From Oxytricha trifallax (taxonomy: Eukaryota; Ciliophora; Spirotrichea; Sporadotrichida; Oxytrichidae), in NCBI GenBank assembly GCA_000711775.1, contig ARYC01000461.1:1-64000 (forward strand): a stretch of 64,000 bases of DNA, in the 5' to 3' direction. Below are positions 1 to 11,789 of this stretch, piece by piece; position 1 is the first letter of the stretch, and every line of letters starts with the position of its first letter. The notes beneath the pieces were generated by a model, which made no database searches, was not told where the DNA came from, and saw nothing but the letters and a program-made list of their open reading frames with translations. Both the position numbers and the translations under genes were made by a program.

Positions 1-334
1 AGAAGATAAGGACAAACAAGGGATCAAGATAAGTGAGAGCTGGCTATCAGAGCTGCAGAAGCACCCTTATATTTCTAGTAAGATTTGTATCTTAACTCTT
101 TAGAAAATCTGGAACTGGCATCTTCTTGATGAAGGAATAGAGCAACCTTCACAGAGAGCGAAAGTCGCAGACAATGTATGAAGTTACAAGAGACTTTATT
201 CAAATATTTAGCCTCCAGAGTCAATGAACATAGATGCTGGAGCTGGCAGCAAGAGAAGAAACTTAGGAGGAGGGAAGCAAGAAATAGAAGAAAAGAAAGA
301 GAAGCCAGCTCCCTCTAAAGAATTCTAAATGTGA
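1..334 (+). pseudogene. TBE 22 kDa protein, 3' part (frameshifted)
   Basis: Tail of the 22 kDa TBE gene of unknown function. Exon 2 reads up to base 77, a 26-nt intron lies at 78-103 (GTAAG...CTTTAG), and exon 3 ends at TGA 332-334. The C-terminal frame contains the family motif MNIDAGAGSKRRN and a Lys/Glu-rich tail, matching TBE copy 3. After splicing, exon 3 is one base short in an A run compared with copy 3, so the reading frame runs into TGA near base 134 and the true C-terminal frame is lost. It is therefore called a pseudogene, although a one-base sequencing error in the homopolymer would look the same. Confidence 0.75.
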
Positions 335-343
335 CTTATATAT

Positions 344-1408
344 TCATTAGCTTAACTCTAAAACTTATTTATATACATTCACTCTCCCTTCTTTCGCACA
401 CTTTTAAGCCAATAAATTATCTACTCTCTTGGCTGAGCTTTTAATAAAGTCAACTGTATCAATAGGTAGGTCATGCATCAAGTGGTAGAGCAGCAGCTTC
501 TTGTAATGGCCTTTTAATATACCCCAGTAGAACTCAATTCCATTAAACTATGGACTGTAAGGTACGTTGAACACTGGTGTTATTCTAAGTTGTTCATAAC
601 TCTTCCTTGTTTCTTTAGTCTTATGAACAGAAAGATTATCAACAAACAGTATTATCTCTTATTCAGGGTACTTCTCTCCCAGCTGTTCTAAGAACTTTAT
701 ATACTGCTCTGTCTTAATAGAGCGAGGATGAATAACATAAGTTTCTAAACCAGTATCTTCACTAATTACTCCAAGAATTGCCATCGTTTATACCTTGACT
801 TTCTAGTCATATACTTCTATATTACTATGCCTCTTATACCAAGACTTCTAGATGAAAGTGTTGAAGGTAAACACAGCCTCGTCAGCATGTATAAACTAAA
901 TATTATTCTATTATGCTCTCTGCATTTAATTATAAATATAATTTAAGTTGTTGTTGTAAAATGGCAGAGTGAAATCAATCACTCTCTTGATACGATTCAC
1001 ACCTTTGTAAGAAATACCGTTTCGTTTATAAATGTTTGCAACAGATTATGCAGAGATCTTCAACTCAGGGAACTGGGGATGAAACATAATAGCTCGTTAG
1101 TCGAGAGAGAAGTGAGCCCAATACTTAAAATTTTTTTCATTAATAAAATAGTCAATATGCTTCTATAGAAACTTTGACTTCCTCTTAGGCTAAGAATTCA
1201 GCTATTATTGCTTTAATTACACAGCTTTCAAGCAGTGAGAGCGAACAGTTGATGGACTACGCTTTAAGAGGATTGCAATAGACTTATAGTTCAGTACTGG
1301 TTTGACTTATTCACTATATATATCACATCTATAACGCAGTTTAAACATTAAATCTATATACTCTTCATCATAAATAGACTCCAAAAGCTTGTTATTTTTG
1401 TCTCGCAT
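344..1408 (-). CDS. TBE 42 kDa transposase, intact (DDE, IS630/Tc1 superfamily)
   Basis: Complete 354-residue transposase read with TAA/TAG as Gln; ATG at 1408-1406, TGA at 346-344, no frameshift. Length fits the known 42 kDa TBE protein. The DDE triad is visible: Asp175 in HADEAVF, Asp256 in LFVDNLSVHK and Glu291 in NGIEFYWG, with 34 residues between the second Asp and the Glu (DD34E, as in Tc1-type enzymes). The N-terminal ~130 residues hold a basic, probably helix-turn-helix DNA-binding part. Several conserved positions are UAR codons, for example the Gln of PYSPQFNG. TBE transposases are known to take part in excising germline DNA during macronuclear development in Oxytricha. This is the only full-length undamaged TBE gene in the window. 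Confidence 0.95.
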
Positions 1409-1484
1409 TAATAACCCCAACCCCTAACAAATTCCCTACAAATCAAAGCACATATAAACCTCATTAAGGGGTTTTGGGGTTTTG
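1409..1484. repeat. TBE copy 1 right terminal inverted repeat
   Basis: About 76 bp, ending in GGGGTTTTGGGGTTTTG. Read inward it closely matches the left terminal repeat of TBE copy 4 (61094 onward) and more distantly those of copy 2. The transposase start codon lies at its inner edge. Confidence 0.9.
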
Positions 1485-1487
1485 AAT

Positions 1488-4400
1488 GTGATTTTTCATG
1501 TCTGATTACTTTTTAACTTATTAACCTATATTCATTCAGTATTCATTATTAGCTTCTAAAAAATTAAAACTAAATTCTTCATATTTATTGTTCATTTTTA
1601 TAGATTTTGCTAACTTAAAATTTAAAAATTATTAATGGATATCAAATCTGGAAAAGTAACATTAATTTAAATAAATTTTTAAATTATGCATTGATGAGTC
1701 ATATCATGGATGAATCTAAGTACAAATATACGAATGAATGATTATTAGATGTACTATTTAATCCTTATGGTGGTGATTTCGTTGGAATTGTTTTGGGAAT
1801 AATTAAAATATTATTTTTAAAAATTGCAAATTATGTTAAATGAGTTTCTACATTTTTTGAATTAATTTAAACAATTAATTTTATATTAATTTTTTCATAA
1901 ACTAAACTCTCTTGAATATAAATCTTAAACTTGAAGTAAATTTTGCAAAAAAAATCAACTTTTAAGATCAAATCTCCTGCAAAAATCCTATGGCTCACAA
2001 CCAAAGAATCAAGAGCTTTAGAATAAATCTCAAATAGGCAAATATTTTAACAGAAGATTTAGAAACATTAAAAATCTGAATTTATCTTCAATATATTCCA
2101 TTCTTTACTACAGCACCACAAACTCTTGAATTATACCATATTTGAGATATTATTAAGTGAGAAAATAGAGATTTTAAGAACAAAGAATATAATTAAATTG
2201 AAGTAGTTTCACAGATGAAACAGATAATTCAACAGAAATAGTAATAATATTTCTGCATTGATATTTATATCACTTTATTTTTGTTAAAACAAAAAGAATT
2301 CTCAGATGTTTTAATACCAAGCACTGCCTACAGCTTCGGAAATAATTGGCTTAGAGTTTCCCTGGTCAAGTCTTAGAGCCCTATAGTTATATTTGTAAAT
2401 AAATTGGGGTTTTTAGTTGTTGCATTTATCGTATAAATCATGGTCATTATCTTAGGTTATTTAGAACGAATATAAAAACCAAAATGACTAAAATTTATTT
2501 GATGTGAAATTGACATTAATTAACCATTATAAATTTATATCTAATTAAATTCTAATAATAAAACTAATTATGTTGGTAAATCTAGGTAGATACCTTAACA
2601 AAAATTTTGAAAAGTGAATTTTCTCAAAATTAACAAGAGAATTAATAACTTTATATATACTTTACTTATAATCTTCAGGATGCTATAAAGTTTACATTGT
2701 TTTGATTACTATAATAAATTGTCATTAGTAATAAAACCAAGCAATTTAATTATAGTAAAAATTAAGAAAAGAAGTAATCTTTGGAAGTTCACTCTAAATT
2801 TAGCTGAATTGTCAATTAATTGAATAGGCTAAAAACAAATAAGATATTAACTAATTAAAATGATCATTATCAAGCAGCTATGTAATTAGCAATTTATATC
2901 ATCCCACTTTTATAAAGAGAAATCAGCTCAAAAGATTATTTCCAATAAAAATCAAAAGAAAAGTTTCATTTTATATCAAGGTCACTGATAAGAATAAAAA
3001 AATATGTAATTCAAAAATATGATTGTTTCTACTATGTTCTAACTACATTAAAAGATTATTGGGACTATATTTCTTGCTTAAAAATTTAACAGAATATGAA
3101 TGACGGTTATAGCAAAATTTCTTGCTAATTGATTAAGAATACAACAAAAAGAGATAAGTGCCTATTTTACATTAAATCTTAAAAAGGCCCAAGAAATCAT
3201 AACTCTTGTTTTGGCAAAGATTAGCTATGCATTTTCATGATTTTCCTTTAATACAACAACTATCAATAATTTATTTTTACATTACTTTTAGTATTTTCAT
3301 AAATTATAATTATTATTCCATCATTGTGTAGACTAATAAAATTTCAAAAATAAAACATTAAACTAAATAGTAAAAAAGAGAAAGAGATCAAAAAAATATA
3401 ACCAACAATAAGAGATGTTTTTAATTAAATACGAGAGTTGATTATTGCAAAATATATGAATATTTATATAGCATAACAAATAATTTTCGTTATTAAATGA
3501 AATAATAGTAAGTTAGTTAACTTAATGTTATAAAACTTGCTACTATTAGACTATTCTTAATCTGCAGGGATTAATTAAATTCAAAAACATAAAATTAAAT
3601 CTGAATTAAACTCATATATTATTTTATTATAATTATAATTTAACTGTTTCTTTTATTCTGATGAGCTATACTGCCATAAATAAATCCATTCTATGTTTTA
3701 AATATGATATAATTTATGAATAAAATTAATTTTAAATATTTTTAGGAAAAAAAACTCAATTAAATTATTACAAATAAGATTCATAATTTTTATCTTTAAG
3801 AATATGATGTTTATTATAAATAAAGAGCTATTATATAAAATATTCAAGGTTTGAATTTTATTAATAAAAATGGCGATCAGTAATGAGCTAAAAGACACTG
3901 CTAAGAAAAAGGCTACCAGTATACGCAGATAATATCAACGAATCACAAAAAGATTATTTAGTATTCGAAAAAGAATTTATAAAGTGAGACCTAAGCTTAC
4001 TCAAGAAACAAATTTAATCATAACAGCATTAAAACTTAGAAGAATTTTCTATTCAGATAAACAATAGATAACATCTTTAATTCTTTTGACATGTAAGAAG
4101 TTAAGGCCTGGGTGAATAAGAATGAAAGATTTGCATTTAACTAATGAAATAAGCTAAAAATAAAAACAATGAACATGAGAGAGATAGGTTAAATTGAAAG
4201 CATTCGTATCTATAATGTAATAATACATAATAATAAACTGAGGTAAAGACTAAATAATGAGAAATATAAAACTAAAAAGACTAAATTTATTGGATTAATC
4301 GAGATTAGACAAAAAGTTATAACGCACATTCAATGCTAAGAATGGCGGCTTACTTGCATTACACATGGTAAAAGTCAAAAGTAGGCAATTAAGACCTTAA

Positions 4401-7009
4401 AATAATTCGTAATTTGAATTATTTCAGGTAGGGAAGGCTTCCCACAACACATTTTTACAGTATTAATATATAAGAATTATATAATAGACTACTGGATATG
4501 ATAAAATCTCTAAACCTCAAATGCAAAACCAAAGAATGATTGAATGGGAGACATAAACTATTTAATAAAGGAGTTAAGCAAAACATTTAAGACAAAAGTT
4601 TTAAAAAGAATGGAAATTCATACTAAGGTAAACCAGTTATATTGAATTTTATCAAATTAGGTAAAATTAGTTGAAAGATAGACTAATTAAGATTGATATG
4701 CCACAAGCTGATTTTTGCGAACTTCAGAATATAAACTAAAAAATAACTAAAATCAATAGATATAGAGAAGGGATGTAGAGTATCAGATATTTGATAAGAA
4801 TCTTGTGAAATGTTCAATAAGGGGAGGAAATTAACAAAGTAAAATGTTTTTATGAGAAGCTAGAGAGATAAAGCAAGATTAAAATATGATACAACTAACC
4901 CCTGAGTGATTGACTAGGAAAAATTAACTTTGACTAAACAAACCATCCTATGAAAGAAAGCAAATAGGAATAACGCAATCAAAGACATGGAATCATTTAT
5001 CTCTATATCAGATAAAGTTTATGATTAGTCATATTTATGAAAATTATCATAATTTTCAGATGCATTACAAGTATGCTAATAATTGGTAATGCATCAATTA
5101 AATATATAAAGGATAAAATGTATAAGATAGACTAAAAGTATCAATTTTATATAAAATTTCTAAAATAACTTTTCTTTTATCATATATATATACTAATAAA
5201 GTTTTATAAAGTAAATTAAAAATCAGTTTGTCTTCTATACTCTAAGGTTCTCTTATAGGCCGTATTTCTTTTAAAATTAATCATAATTCTAGATAGATTT
5301 AACAATAATAAAATTGCATAGAATTTTATTTTACTTAAAATTTATAAAAATTTATATTGTAAATCATAGATTATCTATTTTTTAATTAAAAATTCTAAAA
5401 ATTTAATATTAATAATCTTGACCCAAAAAATGTTGATTAATTCATTAATAAAAATATACAGCTTAAATATTTTATCAAATCATTCATAAACGTAAAAAAG
5501 TTAAATAAAACTATTAAATAATTCTACAATAAAATTCTTATTTACTCTTTATGAGTCATACTCCATATAGTTAGTTTGTATATAAGCATAAAAAGTACTA
5601 AATTATTTTATGTTATAGCATTAATTATATATATATATTGTTAAAATTGTTTAATATGGAAAAGATATTGTAATTGATTATATTTCAATAATATATCTTT
5701 ATGAATTTTAACTGAAAATCAAAAGAATGTGTAGAGATTGGAATGAAATGACACCAAGGGATTTTTCTACTATTCGAAGAAATTAATAAAAAGTAGAAAC
5801 AAGCGAACAGATCAAAGAATTATTGATTATTAGAGAAGGAAAATAAATTTAAGAGGCAAGAGAAGGGACTGTATAATTATAAAACAAATTAATCCTAGAT
5901 AAAAGACAAAAAATGTAGTGAACCTCAATGTTAAAATTAAATTGATGACAAAAATAAATAAAAGATGGAGCATTCTGTTCAACATATACAATATAGAAAG
6001 AAGTGTTTCAGAATACAACTTTCTTTTAGCAATGTGCCCTGCTGAATTTAATAAAAAATATTGAAAAAATCAGAGAACATCCGCAAAGCAATATGTGAAA
6101 TGATAATGAATTAGTTGAAGTAAGGGCAAATGCCATATTATCTATAATTATGAATTTATTCTATTTATTAAGAACTTAGGGGATCACAAAATTTAAGTAA
6201 ATAGAACAAGTCCTGTAGTGGTAAACTAACATTTAAACAAAATAGAAGCTAAGATAATTATGAATTAATTCTAAGAGAAAGTGGGTTAAATACATAAAAA
6301 TAATGACAATCAAAGTTGATTGAATAAAAACAAGAGCTCTAACTTATTATGAATAATAACTCTAGCACATAATAAGTTATTGAGAAGTTAGAGCTAATGA
6401 TTAGAAATTTATCACCAGGTAGACCTTCAAAAAGTTTAAAGCTCTTTCAGGAAAGTTAGACTTTTGGTTGTATAAAAATAAAGAACAAAGCGAAGACAGA
6501 GGTTTAAAAGATTGCAAATGAAATAATAGAGGAATTTATTAAAAAAACAAAATAAAGTTTGCAAACAATTTTATAATGGCACAAATGGCGTAACTCAGAG
6601 AAGCATGATTTCACAAATGCTATTAATGTCTACCTCTTCAAATCCATTATTCTTATAACGTTTGCTCTCTCTTATAAATAAATCATAGTTATCAAATTTG
6701 CTAATGACATTGTAATAACCATTAAAAAAACAAAAAATAATTTAAAAGGGTCTTACAATGTTTAAGGAGATTGAAAAAGGCTCATAACTTGAAATTATAC
6801 AAAATAATTCAGTTTTCTTAAACAAATCAAAACAATTATTGAAAAAGGCTATAAAGAAGGTTAAAGATGAAGAATACTTGGGCATTTTCATAAATTTAAA
6901 CCTCAAGAAATGCTGAGATATAGATGTGTGAATTGATTAGTAATGAATATTTTATTAGAGGCTTTCAAAGACCAACAACCTAACCATTTGCGATACAATA
7001 ATAGTTATT
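1488..7009. other. AT-rich germline DNA, no supported gene
   Basis: About 5.5 kb of very AT-rich sequence without recognisable genes. With TGA as the only stop, open stretches of 60-70 codons arise often by chance here. One patch at about 2270-2490 (plus strand) is slightly GC-richer, stays open for ~75 codons and would encode a hydrophobic segment; I cannot support it as a gene. Short AT dinucleotide runs occur near 5627. Most of this is probably IES or intergenic DNA eliminated from the macronucleus. Confidence 0.5.
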
Positions 7010-7560
7010 TGAGTAAAAATTGATGCAAAATCCAAAATATATTGAATAATCAAGAATTTAATTTCATTATTTTAATTTTAATTTTAATACTTCTAATTTA
7101 ACCGCACTCTATCTCGAAATTTGAATGACTTTGAGATAGAGTGTGATAGAGTAATATAAATTACAAATATTATTTAAAATTTATAATAAATGGAATTAAG
7201 TTTTTAAAATTATGATGTTATTTGTTATTAATAGTTTATTAATTTAACTCTATCAATAATTAAATTATTCAGACATATATTTTTAAAGTAATTTGCCTTA
7301 TTTTAATTATATTTATAATTTAATTAAAAGACTTATTTATTAAATAAAATAACATCATAATTTTTTAAAACTTAATTCCATTTATTATAAATTTTAAATA
7401 ATATTTGTAATTTATATTACTCTATCACACTCTATCTCAAAGTCATTCAAATTTCGAGATAGAGTGCGGTTTAATTAGAAGTATTAAATTAAAATTAAAA
7501 TAGTGAAATTAAATTCTTGATTATTCAATATATTTTGGATTTTGCATCAATTTTTACTCA
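7010..7560. repeat. Large inverted repeat (palindrome), ~215-bp arms
   Basis: Arms at about 7010-7228 and 7342-7560 are near-perfect reverse complements around a ~110-bp AT-rich spacer. Each arm contains its own hairpin built from CACTCTATCTC and GAGATAGAGTG. No protein-coding content and no clear target duplication were seen. It may be a foldback or MITE-like element or a palindromic IES. Confidence 0.85.
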
Positions 7561-8037
7561 TTGTTTATGATAAATATCTTATTAAAAATTAGAAATGTAT
7601 AATTATATATATTACACATGTAAATTCAATAAATTTAACGAGCTATGTCAATAATATTATATTTTGAGTTAATTCCTCATTTTATATAAAAGATTTTTTT
7701 AATTTATACACTTTCAAATATATATATGTTATACATTTTTAATGAGTTTTTTTTAAGTTTAATATATATTGCTTGTTATTAAGTCTATTTATTTAACTAT
7801 GTTATAAATTGTTTCATTAATTTGGAAACATTTTTATTAAATAATTAAGTTTAACACAATTGTATGATTTACTCACATAGATTATTCTAAAAAGCGGAAT
7901 TGTTTCTAAATATAAATATAACAATTATATATTTCTAATTTTTATTTTTAACTCATTCTTTCGCAAATCTAAGTAATCGTGCTAAATTTATATAAATTCT
8001 CACCACTTATAGGGGAAAATATTTATATATTAAGGAG
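7561..8037. other. AT-rich spacer
   Basis: No gene, repeat or regulatory signal recognised. Confidence 0.4.
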
Positions 8038-8720
8038 ATTTGATAAAATGTTATTATGGCTGAAAATTTTGCAATAAAAACGCCGAGTGACATTAATAAA
8101 AAATCCTAAGGTAAATGGGATTGCTCAAGGGGAGTAGCATTGTAAATATCATAGTGAAATTTTTTCGAAAGGACATGAAAAATAAGACACAATATTTAAG
8201 TTTATTGGCATATCAAGAAAGGTTAAAGTCAGGTGTTAGTCAACAAAAACACACTTTAAAAATATAAATATCTTCATCATTAAGAATGTGATGACACTAA
8301 GAAGGCTATCGGTCAAGGAAAGACTCCTTTAAACTTCTGAATTATTCTATAAAGCCATGAAATTTTAAAAAGAAAATTCAGTGCGGAAGTATATTAAATC
8401 TTGAAAGAAAGAGAAAAGTGCCTAAGTCTTCTACAACAAGTCGTTTTTAGCAGGATTTTGGTATGAAATACTGATAAATTTATGATTCAAAATATCCCTA
8501 TATTCTTACCGCTAATCTTCTAGGACCTTAGAATTTGAAATTGCCTGACTCCTGATGATCGAATACCAATTAAGCTTTTTTGAATACAGATTAGTTGACT
8601 TAGACAACAAGACCCAGATATAGGTTGTAGTGAGTATGATAGGTTTCTTCAAGATATTCATGAAACTGTTACGAATAATATACATAATAAAATATGAATT
8701 TATAGTAGATTTTAAAGATT
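8038..8720 (+). other. Coding-like patch, possibly a decayed gene or MDSs
   Basis: GC is higher than in the flanks. An ATG at 8056 opens a 33-codon frame (MAENFAIKTPSDINKK...) with two UAR codons before TGA. Further frames downstream look protein-like (for example a CDDTKKAIGQGKTPLNF stretch near 8287 and PDIGCSEYDRFLQDIHE near 8620), but they are in different frames separated by TGA. No family is recognised. Either a frameshifted pseudogene or a set of small MDSs. Weak call. Confidence 0.25.
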
Positions 8721-9520
8721 TAAATAAAAGAAATAACTGAATTAGTCAAAATAGTGAGAAAAAATTGAATATTCGTATTCTTAAAATACAATGAAGTTAT
8801 CAAGAAATCATTATCAAAATATATTTATAATTATTTTTAAATATTAACTTGATTTAAATTTAAATATATTAAATATGGGCGCAAGTAGAAAGTATCATAA
8901 TTTACTACTTGCCCCCATTTTTTATATATTAATAATTTAAAATTATAATTTTAATTGTTTATGTTTAAATTTTTTTCATTTATCAATTTAAATCTCTACT
9001 ATTAATAAAGTTAATTTATTCACTTTTAAATTTAAGTTAAATAATTTATTTTATGCATATAATTTCATTCATTTTAAAGATTTGTTGCTTTTATTAGTAA
9101 AATATTTGAAAATTATTCATTTAAATTATTATGAATAAAATATATTTAATTTTGACTAAAAGCAAACTTCATTTCTAATATTTATTGTTAATAAATATAC
9201 TTTAACATATAAATAAAAAATATAAATGCATAAAATCTGCTCAAGTTGCATAAACAAATAAATTTTAATAATTCAGTTTCATTATATATAGTTATATTCT
9301 TAATCAAAATATTTTCCAATAAATAATCATTAGAATGCTTCAATTATGTCTAATTTATATTTTTATATATTTAAGCATTTTTGTATTCACCATTTTATAC
9401 ACTATTTTTTTGACTGAACACAAGTATTATGAATAGGGGATGGATGTGATATAAGTCATAATTTTAAAGATTGAAGAGAAATGTAATTAAAACACAAAAA
9501 TATTTATTAAGGAAATAAAA
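8721..9520. other. AT-rich DNA with one GC-richer hairpin
   Basis: At 8876-8919 two complementary GC-rich blocks (ATGGGCGCAAGTAG and CTACTTGCCCCCAT) could form a stem around a ~16-base loop. Otherwise no feature is recognised. Confidence 0.4.
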
Positions 9521-9673
9521 ATGGAGAGAAATCCATGTTTAATCAGACTATCATTCAAAGGAAAAATTTTCAAAAACGAGGGAAATTACAATAAAAGAGT
9601 TCCCGCAGACAACATAAATAAAGAGATATTGAGACAAACAATGCAGCAAAATGAGAAATAAGTTTTGCAATGA
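9521..9673 (+). CDS. Small hypothetical ORF (50 codons)
   Basis: ATG at 9521, TGA at 9671-9673. Starts MERNPCLIRLSFKGKIFKN and is Lys/Asn/Gln-rich, with one UAR codon. Slightly less AT-rich than its surroundings. No family recognised. At this length an open frame is not statistically surprising under a single-stop code, so it is listed only as a candidate gene or MDS. Confidence 0.2.
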
Positions 9674-11656
9674 ATTACATTTATTTAATGATTAATCACG
9701 CAATTTAAGCTGAACCAAATATTGAATTTATTTATACCTAAAGTTATTATTTATCAGTCTGTGTGATTTATAATTATAATAATCTTAGTTATCAATCAAT
9801 TTATTTAAATTTTTATATAGGTTTTTAGGTTTTTTGGAGGCTCAAGGTTATGTGCCACGTCATTCACACCAACAACGTCATGACTCAAGGATGCAAATAT
9901 TGGGTCATGTTATGACCCAGAATATCTCGTTATTAACTTAACCCTAACTATTCTATTCTATTCTATTCTATTCTATTCTATTCTATTCTATTCTATTTAA
10001 ATTTTTGCTCATTTTACATATTCAAGACTTATGAAATCATGATTTAAATATTTGGTTGTATATATTTAAATCTAAGATCAAAATGAATCTATTAATTTAC
10101 ACCACTTTATAATAAGTCAATTTTTAACTTACACTTTAATCAATCTTTAATTAACTTTGTATTTATTAATTTAAAACATCAATGAATTATTAGCCTAAAA
10201 AGTAATCTCCCCCTGTTTATTTCTTGTATTAATTTGGAATTAAAATATGAAGCTATCGATAACTTTAGATTCAATTGATATTTTTAACATAAAATTCTAT
10301 TAAATTTCTTTTTATATCTATAGTAAATGATTTATAGCATTTATTTGCTTAGTTATTAGATGTCAGATGACAATCAGATAATGAAATGACATAACAAAAT
10401 TCAATCATCAGCCAAATTATTCCTTATTTATTAAATTATTAATGATTAATAAGTTATCTATTATATTTTATAAATCTAATTTAGAGGATTTAACTCCTTA
10501 AATGCTTGAACACTTGTAGGTAAGTCTCAAATTTGTCTAGTAAAGGCTTTGATTAATCCAACTTGTTGACCCAATTGTCTAGTTGAGGAAATTACGTAAT
10601 ATAGATATAGTAACCTAGACAGATCCTCGCTAAATGGGGGAAAAAAGTAGAAAAAATTGTTATTTAATTTTTTCATATTCTAATTCAAATGAATTAATAT
10701 TCTAAGCTCAGTTAAATATATAATTATAAATTTATTCAATTTTGTTTCAAATAACGTTTAATACCAACGAGATGTCACATATATATTTGGGGATAATTTT
10801 GGACAGAAGATTGGTTAAATAATAATAATATTTTATTTATTAATTACTCACTAAAAAAATGATGAATAAGTTGAGCTCTTAAAATAAAGATATTATTATA
10901 TTATATTTTATGAAAATAAACCAATCAAATGTAAAGATTCATAAAGATATCATAATCTGCTCAAGTGTAAGATGTTTTAGTTGATTTAAAATATTATATT
11001 TTATGATTAATCTATTAAGATATTATATAATTATGTAGAGTACTTACATCTGATAATCTGCTTAATTTGCTTCATCTTCCATCTTATCTCAGCACATATA
11101 GACGACTGATCATCACACTTCCACAGGATTTACAAATATACGTACTTAATATTGATTTTCGATATTGCTCTAAATTCTTTGAAAGCACTCAACCTCCTCT
11201 ATCTTGCTTATATTTTTCACTTTTCATTTTTTAGAAGCAGCAGATACATACTATTAATAAACTTATATAATATTAATAAAAGAAATAGGTAACTATCTAT
11301 TTCATATCATCAAAACTATAAGATTAATCAAATTACAAATTATATGATATTTGTTTGAATTTTCTTGGTAGATTACTGCTTTACTAGGATAATTAGTACT
11401 AATGCTACAAATAATTTATTGTTATTTTATAATGGCAAAGATTATGTTTAATTAGTTTGCTCACTTGATAATTTATATATCTTGACAATACAATTTTATT
11501 AAAAACAATATTATAAATAAGTGATAAATCCACAGCAAAAAAAGAATTTTAATGAATCTGTTAAGTGGCATTATACAAATAACACAGTGACTGAAGGAGA
11601 AGGAAATTTTAACAACTCCTCATTAAGTATCAACATAAATATATAAAAAAAAGGCA
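9674..11656. other. AT-rich DNA with a pentanucleotide microsatellite
   Basis: Contains a TGGGTCAT/ATGACCCA hairpin at about 9900-9919, the (CTATT)10 microsatellite at 9948-9997, and two slightly GC-richer patches (10490-10640 and 11040-11220). The second has a ~60-codon minus-strand open frame that I cannot assign. No supported gene. Confidence 0.45.
9948..9997. repeat. (CTATT)10 microsatellite
   Basis: Ten uninterrupted copies of the pentamer CTATT. Confidence 0.95.
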
Positions 11657-11659
11657 ATT

Positions 11660-11741
11660 TAAACCCCAAAACTCCTTAGTGAGGTTTATAAGTGCTTTGA
11701 TTTGTAGGGTATAATTTGGGTTTTATTGGGGTTAGTAGAGA
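11660..11741. repeat. TBE copy 2 left terminal inverted repeat
   Basis: About 80 bp, pairing imperfectly with 16093-16165. It shares a GTGCTTTGATTTGTAGGG core with the other TBE ends of this subfamily. Confidence 0.9.
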
Positions 11742-11789
11742 AATTAAGCCGATTTGCAAAATTAGAAATAGAAATTAGCGAAATTTAGG

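Larger units (their letters stand above)
1..1484. mobile_element. TBE transposon, copy 1 (right-hand part, cut by window start)
   Basis: Right part of a telomere-bearing element. It ends in two G4T4 units followed by G (1468-1484), next to AAT at 1485-1487, matching the known AnT target duplication of TBEs. Inside are the 3' end of the 22 kDa gene (plus strand) and a complete 42 kDa transposase (minus strand), converging with 9 bp between stop codons. The kinase gene lies outside the window. Its first ~300 bases closely resemble 63529-63780 of the TBE at the other end of the window, so both belong to the same subfamily. Confidence 0.93.

Noticed and set aside
3698..3898. Minus-strand ORF of 66 codons, hydrophobic
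   Set aside because: Composition equals the AT-rich background (Ile/Phe/Asn/Leu-rich); no motif; the number of such frames matches chance.
5830..6018. Minus-strand hydrophobic ORF of 62 codons
   Set aside because: Low-complexity Leu/Ile/Phe translation of AT-rich DNA; no UAR use, no composition shift.
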